Shown: piece by piece, positions 24,406-32,566 of the stretch
How positions within the stretch are numbered: position 1 is the first letter of the stretch
Layout of the letters: each line of letters begins with the position of its first letter
Origin: Leuconostoc holzapfelii
GTDB lineage: Bacteria; Bacillota; Bacilli; Lactobacillales; Lactobacillaceae
NCBI RefSeq assembly: GCF_012396485.1
Contig: NZ_JAAXPO010000008.1
Location: forward strand, 16,615 to 80,614
Reading direction: 5' to 3'
Length of the DNA stretch: 64,000 bases
The notes under the pieces: model-generated
What the model was told of the DNA's origin: nothing
Database searches by the model: none
What the model saw: only the letters and a program-made list of their open reading frames with translations
Position numbers and translations under genes: made by a program

Positions 24406-24439
24406 AAGAAAAGTCTGTATGGCATATTTCCATACAGAC
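24404..24439 (-). terminator. Trp attenuator terminator
   Basis: Minus-strand GTCTGTATGG/CCATACAGAC forms a perfect 10-bp stem with a 7-base loop, followed by TTTTCTTTT. Its 5' arm can alternatively pair with 24460-24469. Confidence 0.88.
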
Positions 24440-24529
24440 CCGAATGTCTCACAAAATGCGTCGGTATGGATAAAACAAATGTTTTAAACATCAGCTTTAT
24501 CCGTTACCGAAAAGCTGACTTACCGACGC
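24430..24529 (-). promoter_or_regulatory. Competing RNA helices of the trp attenuator
   Basis: Reading the minus strand: segment 1 (24529-24521) pairs with 24466-24458 over 9 bp. Segment 1b TCAGCTTT (24518-24511) pairs with AAAGCTGA (24498-24491). Segment 2 (24509-24496) pairs with segment 3 (24474-24462) over 12 bp. CCATACCGAC inside segment 3 (24469-24460) can pair at 9 of 10 positions with the terminator 5' arm (24439-24430) as an antiterminator. These are mutually exclusive, as in ribosome-controlled attenuation. Confidence 0.75.
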
Positions 24530-24567
24530 CACCAGGCATTGTTCAGTTGTGCAAAAGCATGTTGCAT
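24520..24567 (-). CDS. Trp leader peptide (15 aa)
   Basis: MQHAFAQLNNAWWRR, an ATG-initiated open frame with GGAG eight bases upstream and TAA stop. It lies about 25 bases after the predicted transcription start. Two adjacent Trp codons are followed by two Arg codons and the stop, a layout like E. coli TrpL (WWRTS end). The Trp codons sit exactly at the edge of segment 1 of the alternative RNA helices. Ribosome stalling there under low charged tRNA-Trp should keep the terminator from forming. Tryptophan is rare in proteins, so a WW pair in a 15-codon frame in this position is unlikely by chance. Confidence 0.85.
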   Translation of the reverse strand: MQHAFAQLNNAWWRR

Positions 24568-24596
24568 GACTTAATCTCCGAGTTGTTTATGGCTTA

Positions 24597-24625
24597 AGAA
24601 TACTAAGAATTTGATGAGTTGTCAA
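24597..24625 (-). promoter_or_regulatory. trpXYZ promoter
   Basis: Minus-strand TTGACA (24620-24625), 17-base spacer, TATTCT (24597-24602), giving a start near 24590 and a leader of about 255 bases before trpX. Confidence 0.85.
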
Positions 24626-24851
24626 TAGTTGATTGAACTAAATCCTGTGAAAATTAACGCACATGGTAAAATAGTTGAAGTTACCGAAATTTGTTTACGA
24701 GATATTCTTGATATGATGCGCAGGGTTTTGTTAATCACTGGTAAATTTCAATGCGCGGATCCTACTGGTAACTGCTTTATTGTATGATCTTAAAAATGTT
24801 GTTGTAATCTCATTTTTTTCATAAAAACACTTATGATTAGCACTTGGGCTT

Positions 24852-24880
24852 TTTAAATATGCTCGGAAATATGGTACACT
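24852..24880 (+). promoter_or_regulatory. Possible promoter for the GlfT2-like/ABC exporter operon
   Basis: TTTAAA (24852-24857), 17-base spacer, TGG-extended TACACT (24875-24880). It would give an untranslated leader of about 230 bases. Within 24881-25113 I see no open frame, terminator or known riboswitch; 24626-24851 also holds nothing I can name. Confidence 0.4.
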
Positions 24881-25113
24881 TAGTCATACTAAAATAAACT
24901 GGGGGTTGTTGTTCCATTTTTTGATTTTAGATAATTGATTATTGCACCGACGCGTGAATATGTCCGGGGTGAGCACAACGCACTAAATTTGGATGCTCGA
25001 ACAATGTCGTGATTTACCCACGCACTTGTGAAGGGAATTTAAGCTTGGTGCCAATCAAAACATAATGTATCATCGTTTCATAAATTTCAATACATAATAC
25101 AAGGATTATTAAG

Positions 25114-26880
25114 ATGACAAATGTTCTACAAAATTTTATTTACCCAAGTAATCAAACACTAGGATCGAAGGAAAAGTACCTTCGGGTTGAAGGCAATGTT
25201 TATTTCGGTGGTAACACATTGGAAATGACTAAATTTGCTAACGTGCAATTTGACACTTATTATAATGCGTTTTCAATTCCATTGTGGCGAGAAAATGTTG
25301 GTTTAGCGGACACGCAATTGACGATGGCTGGTTCAGGGACTGTCGATGTGGAATTATGGCATTTATCAAATCGTAACATTAAGGAATTTAAACAGAGTGT
25401 TACTATTGAACTTACTGAAGATCGTCAGGTGGTTTACGACTTAGACATTACCAATCCATTTGCTTATAGTGGACTCGTCTATATCAAAATAGTGGCTAAG
25501 CGCGATGTTGAAGTGACGGCAATTGCTTGGCAAACACGGACAGCTTATCGTCGAGATGCTAAACTGGGAATTTCTGTGACACACTTCAATCGCAAAGCGT
25601 ATGTTTTACCAGCGATTAAGCGTATCAAGGATGGCTTGCTGGATGTTGCGGAATGGCAAGAAAAAATTGACTTCATCGTAGTTGATAATTCAAAGAATAT
25701 CACAGAAGAAGAAGCCATGGGTGTGACTATTATTCCAAATGAAAATACTGGTGGTTCTGGTGGCTTCACACGTGGCTTTTTATATTATAAGAATGATACC
25801 GATGCAACACATGTTTTGTTCATGGATGATGATGCCAGTTTAGAAATTGAAAGTATCAAGCGTGCTTATCAAATTCTGTCATTTGCCGAAAAAGCGAATA
25901 CTGCTGTTGGTGCGGCATTATTTTATGAAGATCGTCCGGATATGTTGATCGAACGTGGCGCGCAGTTAGACGCAAAGGCAACGTGGTTAGCGAAGTTCCG
26001 CGATACTGATGCGACACGAGCAGGTGATGTATTAGGACAAGAATTGGATGAAGAAAAGAATGAGTATTTTGGGTGGTGGTTTAATGCCTTTCCAATTGAG
26101 TACACGGATCATTTGACTTTACCGTATTTTGTCCGTGGTGATGATGTATCATTTGGTGTCTTGAACAAGTTCCACATGGTGATGGGGAATGGGATCGCTG
26201 CCATTGCTGAAAATTTTGACTATAAAGTTGCAGCCATGACAGAATACCTTGATTTACGTAATAAGCTACTGGTGAACAGTCTATTTATCAACCGACCATC
26301 GCGAATGGTTATGTATTATTGGAAGTTGGTTTTGGAGTCAGTGCTGGCTGGACGTTATGGTTTTACAAAAGTTTATAATATGGCGCTACGTGATTTTATC
26401 CACATGTCACCCGAACAAATGGTGAAAAACGCCAATATGCAAGATAATATGGCTAAGATTAAGCAAATTAGTGCTGAAAACGCTTTACATGAAATTGATT
26501 TAGCCGATTATGACTTAGTGCGTACTAACTCACTTGCCGAAGATTCAAAGGTGACGATTTGGCGTCGCATCACGCTAAATAAACTATTTTTCCCACTACG
26601 CAATGACAAGATCATCTTCCAACCATACATGCGTGTGCCAGCATATCGCCAAATTTCAGGATTTCGAAATATTTTGTATGTCAACCCGGAAAACGGCAAG
26701 GGATTCGTAGCGAAAATTAACCGTTTTAAGACGCTAGGTGGATTGTTTAATGGGTTCTTTAGTGGCATATACTTGCTGTTTTCATATGGTCCGGTGCGTT
26801 CTCGGATGCGCCACGCATTGCCATATTTGACAAGTGAATCAATGTGGCATCAAATTTTAAATCTTAAAGACAAGGATTAA
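25114..26880 (+). CDS. GlfT2-like galactofuranosyltransferase (GT2)
   Basis: Large GT-A glycosyltransferase of 588 residues. An N-terminal beta-sandwich (about 1-150) is followed by a GT2 domain with NENTGGSGGFTRG and the DDD motif HVLFMDDDASLE near residue 237. A further acidic FVRGDDVSFG segment and a helical C-terminal region follow. This domain order matches mycobacterial GlfT2, which polymerises galactofuranose from UDP-Galf at the cytoplasmic membrane face. It precedes a polysaccharide ABC exporter, so it most likely extends a cell-surface glycan before export. UDP-galactopyranose mutase (glf) is not in the window. AAGGA lies upstream of the ATG. Confidence 0.82.
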   Translation: MTNVLQNFIYPSNQTLGSKEKYLRVEGNVYFGGNTLEMTKFANVQFDTYYNAFSIPLWRENVGLADTQLTMAGSGTVDVELWHLSNRNIKEFKQSVTIELTEDRQVVYDLDITNPFAYSGLVYIKIVAKRDVEVTAIAWQTRTAYRRDAKLGISVTHFNRKAYVLPAIKRIKDGLLDVAEWQEKIDFIVVDNSKNITEEEAMGVTIIPNENTGGSGGFTRGFLYYKNDTDATHVLFMDDDASLEIESIKRAYQILSFAEKANTAVGAALFYEDRPDMLIERGAQLDAKATWLAKFRDTDATRAGDVLGQELDEEKNEYFGWWFNAFPIEYTDHLTLPYFVRGDDVSFGVLNKFHMVMGNGIAAIAENFDYKVAAMTEYLDLRNKLLVNSLFINRPSRMVMYYWKLVLESVLAGRYGFTKVYNMALRDFIHMSPEQMVKNANMQDNMAKIKQISAENALHEIDLADYDLVRTNSLAEDSKVTIWRRITLNKLFFPLRNDKIIFQPYMRVPAYRQISGFRNILYVNPENGKGFVAKINRFKTLGGLFNGFFSGIYLLFSYGPVRSRMRHALPYLTSESMWHQILNLKDKD

Positions 26881-26938
26881 TTAATTTTCATCAACGTAGA
26901 TTTTGAGATTGATAATAAATCTTTGAGAAAGATGAAGT

Positions 26939-27922
26939 ATGACAAACGAAAATAAAAAAATTATGGTACGCGCAGAAGGTTTAACTAAAAACTTCTCGCT
27001 GTATGCAAACCAATCAGAAAAGTTGAAGTCTATTTTTAAAGGCAATCAGGCTGAGTCTAACTTTTGGGCCTTACGGGGCCTTTCTTTTGAAGTCGAGGCG
27101 GGCGATGTTGTCGGCATTGTCGGCACTAATGGTTCCGGGAAATCAACGCTTTTAAACATTTTGAGTGGTGTCATTCCGCAAACTTCAGGCACGATGCAAT
27201 TGAATGGGTCAATTGGTGTTGTTGCCATCAATGAAGGCTTAAACTGGGAATTAACGGGGCGCGAAAATATTCGTCTTAAGCAAATCATGATGGGCAGAAG
27301 CATTAAAGAGATCAATGCAATGATGCCAGATATCATTGAATTTTCCGAGTTGGGTGAGTTTATTGATCAGCCGGTCAAAGATTATTCCAACGGCATGCGC
27401 GCCAAACTTGGCTTCTCAATTGTGACACATAATGACCCAGATATTTTAATTGTTGATGAGGCATTGTCTGTTGGTGATTCAAACTTTGCCAACAAAGCGT
27501 TGGGGAAGATAAAAGAATTTATTGCTGAAGGTAAGACAATTTTCTTTGTTTCTCATGATTTAGAACAGGTGCGTCAATTTACAAATAAAGTGATGTGGAT
27601 TCAATATGGCAAAATGCGTGATTTTGGGCCTACAAAGGTAGTTGCTGATGAATATGCGGCATTTATTAAGACGCTAGATGCAATGGATGGGGCTGAACGG
27701 GATCAATATGTTGAGACACAAAAACGTGCGCAACGTATTTTTAAAATTGATGAGGTAAAAGATGATCTAAAAAGTCGAGGATATGATGAAAATGACATTC
27801 AAAATATTACAAAGTTCCGAAGTTTTGAGGGATTTAGTCGTGTTGGGTTATATGGCTCGTTGTTAATCGTTATCGCATTAATGGCGTTAATTGCCCAGAA
27901 TTATTTGAAGGGTGGGATGTAA
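26939..27922 (+). CDS. Polysaccharide/teichoic acid ABC exporter, ATP-binding protein
   Basis: TagH/Wzt-type ATPase, 327 residues, with Walker A GTNGSGKST (62-70), a NEGLNWELTGRENI loop, signature YSNGMRAKLGF and Walker B ILIVDEALSVGD. The C-terminus adds an acidic helical region and one predicted membrane helix (about residues 302-322), as in TagH proteins; no carbohydrate-binding Wzt domain is seen. It is paired with the permease that starts one base after its stop, and follows the GlfT2-like gene, which probably makes the exported glycan. Confidence 0.85.
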   Translation: MTNENKKIMVRAEGLTKNFSLYANQSEKLKSIFKGNQAESNFWALRGLSFEVEAGDVVGIVGTNGSGKSTLLNILSGVIPQTSGTMQLNGSIGVVAINEGLNWELTGRENIRLKQIMMGRSIKEINAMMPDIIEFSELGEFIDQPVKDYSNGMRAKLGFSIVTHNDPDILIVDEALSVGDSNFANKALGKIKEFIAEGKTIFFVSHDLEQVRQFTNKVMWIQYGKMRDFGPTKVVADEYAAFIKTLDAMDGAERDQYVETQKRAQRIFKIDEVKDDLKSRGYDENDIQNITKFRSFEGFSRVGLYGSLLIVIALMALIAQNYLKGGM

Positions 27923-27923
27923 A

Positions 27924-28751
27924 ATGTGGACTGTTGTGAAATCGATTTTTGACCTCGCAGCTGAGCAAGTGCGCAACATTGGGATGACTTTCCGACTTGC
28001 TATTTATGATACCCAGGCCCGTAATGCCCACAAATATCTTGGCACACTTTGGGAAATCCTTGATCCCCTCTTTCAGGTATTAATCTATGCTGTTATTTTT
28101 GGTGGGGGTTTTCGAACAAAGGCACCAGTCGAAGGCATGCCCTATTTTGTTTGGATGTCAGTGGGTTTTTCAGCATGGTACTTGGTGAACCAAGGTTTCT
28201 CTGATACAATTCGTTCCATGCAAGATCAAATATTTATGGTGAGAAATGTTAAGTTTCCAGTTTCAATCTTGCCATCAATCCGCGTCGTGCAAGTATTCCC
28301 AGCCGTTGCATCAATTTCTGTCGTTGCCGCTATTTCAATGATTGTAACGGGTAACTTTCATCCGAGTCTATATTGGCTGCAAATTGTTTATTATGGCCTT
28401 GCTGCTTTATTGATGCTGTTTTTCTTAGGTATTTTTTCAGCAACTATCAATATCCTCATTCCGGATTATGATATGATTATTCGTCAAGTGCTTCGATTGA
28501 CCTTCTTCATGTCAGGTATTTTGTTTCAACCAGAAAAAGGCACATTCTTTAATAATTTGATTTATTATTCAACTAAAATTAACCCATTTTATTATATTGT
28601 TAATGGATGGCGAGAGACGTTCTTATACCAGCACTGGTTTTGGAATTCTCCTGCCAGTATGATGATGTTCTGGCTGGAAATTCTATTGTTTGCTATTATT
28701 GGGTCTCATTTGTATTTGAAATTTAAAGATCAATTGATTGATTTTGTTTAG
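27924..28751 (+). CDS. Polysaccharide/teichoic acid ABC exporter, permease
   Basis: ABC-2 type membrane subunit (TagG/Wzm class), 275 residues with about six helices. It has YLGTLWEILDPLFQVLIYAVIFG near the N-terminus and the C-terminal INPFYYIVNGWRETFLYQ motif typical of glycan exporters. I start it at ATG 27924, one base after the ATPase stop, with GGGTGGG upstream; an in-frame GTG 12 bases earlier is less likely. It moves lipid-linked polymer outward across the membrane. Confidence 0.86.
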   Translation: MWTVVKSIFDLAAEQVRNIGMTFRLAIYDTQARNAHKYLGTLWEILDPLFQVLIYAVIFGGGFRTKAPVEGMPYFVWMSVGFSAWYLVNQGFSDTIRSMQDQIFMVRNVKFPVSILPSIRVVQVFPAVASISVVAAISMIVTGNFHPSLYWLQIVYYGLAALLMLFFLGIFSATINILIPDYDMIIRQVLRLTFFMSGILFQPEKGTFFNNLIYYSTKINPFYYIVNGWRETFLYQHWFWNSPASMMMFWLEILLFAIIGSHLYLKFKDQLIDFV

Positions 28752-28778
28752 CATGATAATCATTGGTCAAATCGGTAG

Positions 28779-28813
28779 GCGACGGCTTTCATATAGAAAT
28801 CCGTCGCTTTTTT
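28779..28813 (+). terminator. Terminator of the glycan export operon
   Basis: GCGACGG/CCGTCGC stem with partly paired interior, followed by six Ts. Confidence 0.88.
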
Positions 28814-28847
28814 GCTCATTGGCCGTAAAGTTGTTAGAATAGAGGAT

Positions 28848-29246
28848 ATGCAAAAACAATATCATTATCTAACTGAAATGGGTATTGTGAGTTTAGGTGG
28901 TGGAATTGGCGGCAGCCTACGCTATCTCCTACACTTTGTCCCAGGCATTGGCCAACTTCCTGTGATGACCATGTTGATTAATTGGTCAGGCACATTTTTT
29001 TTGGCGTTGTTAGGCGCTTATTTGGCACAGAAAGTGAGCAGACTCGCCGGCTGGCAAGCGTTTATTGGGACCGGCGTGATTGGCGGCTATACAACCTTTA
29101 GTACAATGATGTTACAAACCTTTCAACTCGCGCAAACGCAGCCGATGTTTGCGGTCAGCTATCTCTTGTTGACGCTTGTGGGTGGACTGGTGCTATTGCG
29201 AGCAGGACATCGGTGTGGCCTTTGGTTAGGCGGAGGCCAAGTATGA
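28848..29246 (+). CDS. crcB: CrcB/Fluc fluoride channel subunit 1
   Basis: Small membrane protein of 132 residues with four helices. It has the Fluc signatures GGGIGGSLRYLL, INWSGTFFLALLGAY (pore Asn) and GGYTTFSTMMLQT. Two such subunits form an antiparallel dual-topology channel that expels fluoride. The ATG at 28848 after AGAGG is chosen instead of an upstream TTG. It overlaps the second crcB by four bases. The tandem arrangement implies a heterodimer with opposite orientations. Confidence 0.87.
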   Translation: MQKQYHYLTEMGIVSLGGGIGGSLRYLLHFVPGIGQLPVMTMLINWSGTFFLALLGAYLAQKVSRLAGWQAFIGTGVIGGYTTFSTMMLQTFQLAQTQPMFAVSYLLLTLVGGLVLLRAGHRCGLWLGGGQV

Positions 29247-29584
29247 GCATCCTAGTGGCAATATTTATTGGCTCTTTTTTGGGCACGTTAGGCCGTTATC
29301 TGTTGATCACGTTTTGGCCGTGGCAAACAACGTATTTGACCGCGGTTTTTGCCGTGAATATGTTGGGCGCTTTTTTAATGGGCGCTATGTTTGCCACTGG
29401 GACGCTCCAACTTTGGCACGGCGCGGTGGCAACCGGTGTTTTGGGCGGACTCACCACGTTTAGTACGATGATGACGCAAAGTGCCCAACAGCCACGTCAG
29501 CAAATACGTTACTTAGGGTTACAGGTTTTATGTGGTCTGTTGAGTTTTGGCGCTGGGAGTACCTTAGCAGCCCTGTTAAAATAA
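29243..29584 (+). CDS. crcB: CrcB/Fluc fluoride channel subunit 2
   Basis: Second Fluc subunit, 113 residues and four helices, with GSFLGTLGRYLL, FAVNMLGAFLMGA and GGLTTFSTMMTQS. The ATG at 29243 is preceded by GGAGG seven bases upstream and overlaps the stop of the first copy. I found no recognisable fluoride riboswitch upstream of the pair. Confidence 0.88.
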   Translation: MSILVAIFIGSFLGTLGRYLLITFWPWQTTYLTAVFAVNMLGAFLMGAMFATGTLQLWHGAVATGVLGGLTTFSTMMTQSAQQPRQQIRYLGLQVLCGLLSFGAGSTLAALLK

Positions 29585-29637
29585 ATTAATTGAACCCCAA
29601 ATACCGCAACATGCGACATTTGGATTGGGAGAAAACA

Positions 29638-30525
29638 ATGTCTAAAATAGCAATTATTAGTGATTCCGCTTCAACGATTCCAACCACATTGCGGAATCGC
29701 TATCATATTTTCCAAGTGAACGATCCGATTATTTTCGGGGATGAAGTTTACAAAGAAACTGTTGATATTCAAGGTCTTGGCGCATTAGTTAAGATGATGA
29801 AAGAAAAGAAAATGGTAGCGTCGACCTCACAACCAGCACCTGGTGATTGGGAACAGGCTTTAAATGATGCTAAAGCGGCCGGTTATGATGCAGCACTGAT
29901 TGTACCGATCTCTTCTGGTTTATCCGGCGCCTTTCAAACGGCCCAAGCGGTAGCTGCAAGTTACGATGGTATGGCTGATGTGCGCGCTTGGGACTCGAAG
30001 TTTGCCGTAATGGGGTCGGGTATGCAAGCCGTGATGGCCGCGGTGATGGCAGAAAAAGGGCAATCCCTAGATGACATTTGGTCCGCATTAACAGCCTTAC
30101 GTGAGACGTTTGACGTGCGTTTTGTTGTGAATGATATTTCCCATTTACAACGCACTGGGCGATTATCGCGTGGGGCAGCACTTGTCGGTGGTCTATTGAA
30201 TATCAAGCCCATTTTATCTATGGATGTGCAGGATGAAGGTAAAATCGGTGCGGTTGGGAAAGCGCGCAAGATGAGCGGCGCTTTGAAAGAAATCAAGGCC
30301 GCGCTCGATCACTATTTGACCCAAGTTGATTACCCAGTTCGGGCGGTGGTTGTTGATGGTAACGATCCTAAATTGGGTGATAAGTGGTTAAAGGATCTCC
30401 AAAATGACTATCCAACTGTAAAGTTTGAACGTGGTGAAATTGGCGCCTACATCGGCGTGCATACTGGTGATGGTGCCATGGGCGTCCTTTGGGCACGCGA
30501 TTGGGAAACATTGATTGGTGAATGA
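29638..30525 (+). CDS. DegV family fatty acid-binding protein
   Basis: FakB/DegV-fold protein of 295 residues that binds a fatty acid and presents it to a kinase for phosphorylation in phospholipid synthesis. Motifs are KIAIISDSASTIP at the N-terminus, the fatty-acid carboxylate loop STSQPAPGDW and PISSGLSGAFQTA. The ATG at 29638 with GGGAG seven bases upstream is chosen over a longer frame. FakA is not in the window. Confidence 0.88.
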   Translation: MSKIAIISDSASTIPTTLRNRYHIFQVNDPIIFGDEVYKETVDIQGLGALVKMMKEKKMVASTSQPAPGDWEQALNDAKAAGYDAALIVPISSGLSGAFQTAQAVAASYDGMADVRAWDSKFAVMGSGMQAVMAAVMAEKGQSLDDIWSALTALRETFDVRFVVNDISHLQRTGRLSRGAALVGGLLNIKPILSMDVQDEGKIGAVGKARKMSGALKEIKAALDHYLTQVDYPVRAVVVDGNDPKLGDKWLKDLQNDYPTVKFERGEIGAYIGVHTGDGAMGVLWARDWETLIGE

Positions 30526-30528
30526 TAG

Positions 30529-30560
30529 CAGTAGGTAAGGGTGACCTTGGCTACTGTTTT
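30529..30560 (+). terminator. degV terminator
   Basis: CAGTAG..AAGG-GTGA-CCTT..CTACTG stem followed by TTTTATTT. Confidence 0.7.
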
Positions 30561-30651
30561 ATTTCGAAGTGTTTTAATCACTTGTTTAATCTGGCGTTAA
30601 AGCAACGCGTGGTATAATAATATCACAAAATTAATATACGGGGACAACTAA

Positions 30652-31290
30652 ATGAAACGATCAAAAGCATACCAAATTACTTATGAGGTATTGAATGCCG
30701 TGACGCATGGGCTGGGTTTTTTACTGGCGATTGCAGCAGGTATTTTATTAATTTTTCACATATTACGGCGACCAGTCACGGGACTTGAAGTGACGGCAAT
30801 TGCCATATATGTTGCCACGGTTGGTTTTTTCCTACTAGCCTCAACGTTGTTTCACTCATTGGTGTTCACGCGGGCTGCAAAAGTCTTTCAGTTTTTTGAT
30901 CATGCGGGGATTTATTTGGTCATACTCGGCAGTTATACGCCTTATACTTGGTTATTGATTAAAGGTTGGGTGGGTTGGACCATTTGGGGTGCCATTTTAG
31001 CCATGACCGTTGCTGGGTTTATCTATGATTTATTTTTTGTTGGTCGCTGGCCATGGGTATCGGTGACAATTTATTTGGTCATGGGTTGGTTAATTGTACT
31101 TGCCATGCCGGTGTTGTGGGGCGTTTTGTCGCATACGGCGTTTTGGTTATTAGTTGCTGGTGGTTTGACCTACTCAGCCGGTACCATTTTTTATTTGGTA
31201 CCTAAGATTCCGATGGGGCATGTGTATTGGCATGTGTTTGTATTGGGTGGCGCCGGTTTAATGTTTGCCAGTATTTATATCAGTTTATAA
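30652..31290 (+). CDS. Hemolysin III family (PAQR-like) membrane protein
   Basis: Seven-helix membrane protein of 212 residues of the YqfA/HlyIII group. Conserved parts are YEVLNAVTHGLGFLLAIAAG, STLFHS (metal-site Ser and His), FQFFDHAGIYLVILGSYTP and the C-terminal GHVYWHVFVLGGA. Family members have a zinc-site hydrolase-like architecture, but a clear physiological role is not known. It has its own extended -10 promoter (TGG TATAAT, 30610-30618) and terminator. Confidence 0.88.
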   Translation: MKRSKAYQITYEVLNAVTHGLGFLLAIAAGILLIFHILRRPVTGLEVTAIAIYVATVGFFLLASTLFHSLVFTRAAKVFQFFDHAGIYLVILGSYTPYTWLLIKGWVGWTIWGAILAMTVAGFIYDLFFVGRWPWVSVTIYLVMGWLIVLAMPVLWGVLSHTAFWLLVAGGLTYSAGTIFYLVPKIPMGHVYWHVFVLGGAGLMFASIYISL

Positions 31291-31292
31291 TG

Positions 31293-31325
31293 AAAAAAGC
31301 GCACAACATCGTTGTGCGCTTTTTT
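31293..31325 (+). terminator. Terminator of the hemolysin III gene
   Basis: AAAAAAGCGCACAAC-ATC-GTTGTGCGCTTTTTT, a perfect 15-bp stem. Confidence 0.93.
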
Positions 31326-31341
31326 GAAGTTGGTGTGCAAG

Positions 31342-31371
31342 AAAAAACAGGCCATCGACACGATGACCTGT
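31342..31371 (-). terminator. tRNA-Lys terminator
   Basis: Minus-strand ACAGGTCATCG-TGT-CGATGGCCTGT (one wobble) followed by six Ts. Confidence 0.85.
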
Positions 31372-31379
31372 TGCATGAG

Positions 31380-31452
31380 TGGACAGTCAGGGGCTCGAAC
31401 CCTGGACCCACGGATTAAGAGTCCGTTGCTCTACCAACTGAGCTAACTGTCC
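31380..31452 (-). tRNA. tRNA-Lys (anticodon CTT)
   Basis: Cloverleaf on the minus strand: acceptor GGACAGT/ACTGTCC, D arm with AGTTGGTAGAG, anticodon loop CTCTTAA (CTT), TTCGAGC T-loop, discriminator A. CCA is not encoded. Confidence 0.95.
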
Positions 31453-31600
31453 AAAATATTGCGTTGTTTCAAACAACATATAATATAATACCATGGCATG
31501 TTGAAATGTGCAAGCCTTTTTTAAAATAATAATCGGACAGATGTTCTCTGGCGGGTACGGCGAATATAGTATAAAATAAAGGAAGTTAAATTGGAAGGGA

Positions 31601-31636
31601 ATGTGTCTGATCGTGGGTCAGGCACGCAGTGAGTAA
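31601..31636 (+). CDS. Possible 11-codon leader ORF before uppP
   Basis: ATG follows GGAAGGGA and reads MCLIVGQARSE to a TAA three bases before the uppP start. It overlaps a hairpin GTGTCTGA/TCAGGCAC (31603-31610 with 31618-31625). uppP itself has only a weak ribosome site, so coupling through this frame is possible. It may equally be chance. Confidence 0.3.
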   Translation: MCLIVGQARSE

Positions 31637-31639
31637 CTT

Positions 31640-32491
31640 ATGTTAGATTTTATCAAATCAATTATTATTGGCATAGTTGAAGGAATTACCGAATTCTTGC
31701 CGGTATCATCAACTGGGCATATTATTTTGGCTGAATCATTAATGAATATCCCTGGTGGCGCTGTTTGGACGAAGAGTTTCACGGCCGTTTTCGATTATGC
31801 GATTCAGTTGGGCGCCATCTTTGCCGTTATTCAACTGTATTTCCACAAATTAAACCCCTTCTCAACGCGTAAGACACCACGCGAGCGCTTCCAAACATGG
31901 CGTCTGTGGATCAAGGTGATTGTGGGCGTGCTGCCAGCTGTTGTGTTTGGTTTGTTGCTAAATGACTTTATGGATGCGCACTTGTTGAATCCCTGGGTGG
32001 TCTCAGCAACCTTAATTATTTACGGTATCGCCTTTATTGTGATTGAAAATCGCCAAAAAGGGATTGCGCCTCGCGTCACTGATGTGAATAAGATTACTTT
32101 CCAAATGGCCTTGTTCATTGGCTTATTCCAATTATTGTCATTAGTTCCTGGTACTTCGCGTTCTGGGGCAACGATTCTAGGGGCCATTTTGCTTGGCGCA
32201 TCACGCTTTGTTGCGGCTGAATTCTCGTTCTTCTTGTCAATTCCAGTGATGTTCGGGGTGACTATTTTGAAGGTGGGGATGTTCCTCTTACATGGCGGTT
32301 CGTTTACTGGGGCGCAACTTGTTGTGCTATTCATTGGCTTTATTGTTTCATGGATTGTGGCTTGGTTTGCCATTAAGTTTATGATGCAATACATTCAAAA
32401 TAATGACTTTAAAGCCTTTGGTTGGTACCGAATTGTTGTGGGTGTCTTATTCTTAATCTTAGGTGTGACTGGTTTAGTTCACATGTCATAA
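31640..32491 (+). CDS. uppP: Undecaprenyl-diphosphatase
   Basis: Integral membrane phosphatase that recycles undecaprenyl diphosphate for peptidoglycan and glycan synthesis and gives basal bacitracin resistance. The 283-residue protein has the catalytic segment VEGITEFLPVSSTGH (E14, E18, H27), the PGTSRSGAT motif near residue 170, and about eight helices. The start codon is supported by homology; its own Shine-Dalgarno (GTGAG) is weak. It is monocistronic. Confidence 0.93.
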   Translation: MLDFIKSIIIGIVEGITEFLPVSSTGHIILAESLMNIPGGAVWTKSFTAVFDYAIQLGAIFAVIQLYFHKLNPFSTRKTPRERFQTWRLWIKVIVGVLPAVVFGLLLNDFMDAHLLNPWVVSATLIIYGIAFIVIENRQKGIAPRVTDVNKITFQMALFIGLFQLLSLVPGTSRSGATILGAILLGASRFVAAEFSFFLSIPVMFGVTILKVGMFLLHGGSFTGAQLVVLFIGFIVSWIVAWFAIKFMMQYIQNNDFKAFGWYRIVVGVLFLILGVTGLVHMS

Positions 32492-32493
32492 TC

Positions 32494-32527
32494 AAAAAGC
32501 TTTCAAACGATCGTTTGAAAGCTTTTT
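32494..32527 (+). terminator. uppP terminator
   Basis: AAAAAGCTTTCAAACGA plus its exact inverse, a perfect 34-base palindrome ending in Ts. Confidence 0.92.
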
Positions 32528-32566
32528 ATTAATTGAGCTTGTAAAGGCACCCATGTGATAGCGTAT

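Noticed and set aside
24335..24433. Longer N-terminus of the TrpX binding protein
   Set aside because: It would translate through the second terminator hairpin and lacks a ribosome site, while the ATG at 24334 has GGAG and a normal signal segment.
24335..24600. T-box riboswitch upstream of the TrpXYZ operon
   Set aside because: No AGGGTGGNACCGCG-type T-box sequence or specifier-loop layout is present. The leader peptide with Trp codons and the helix set explain the region better.
28752..28847. Fluoride riboswitch before crcB
   Set aside because: The gap is taken up by the terminator of the preceding operon and shows no recognisable fluoride aptamer.
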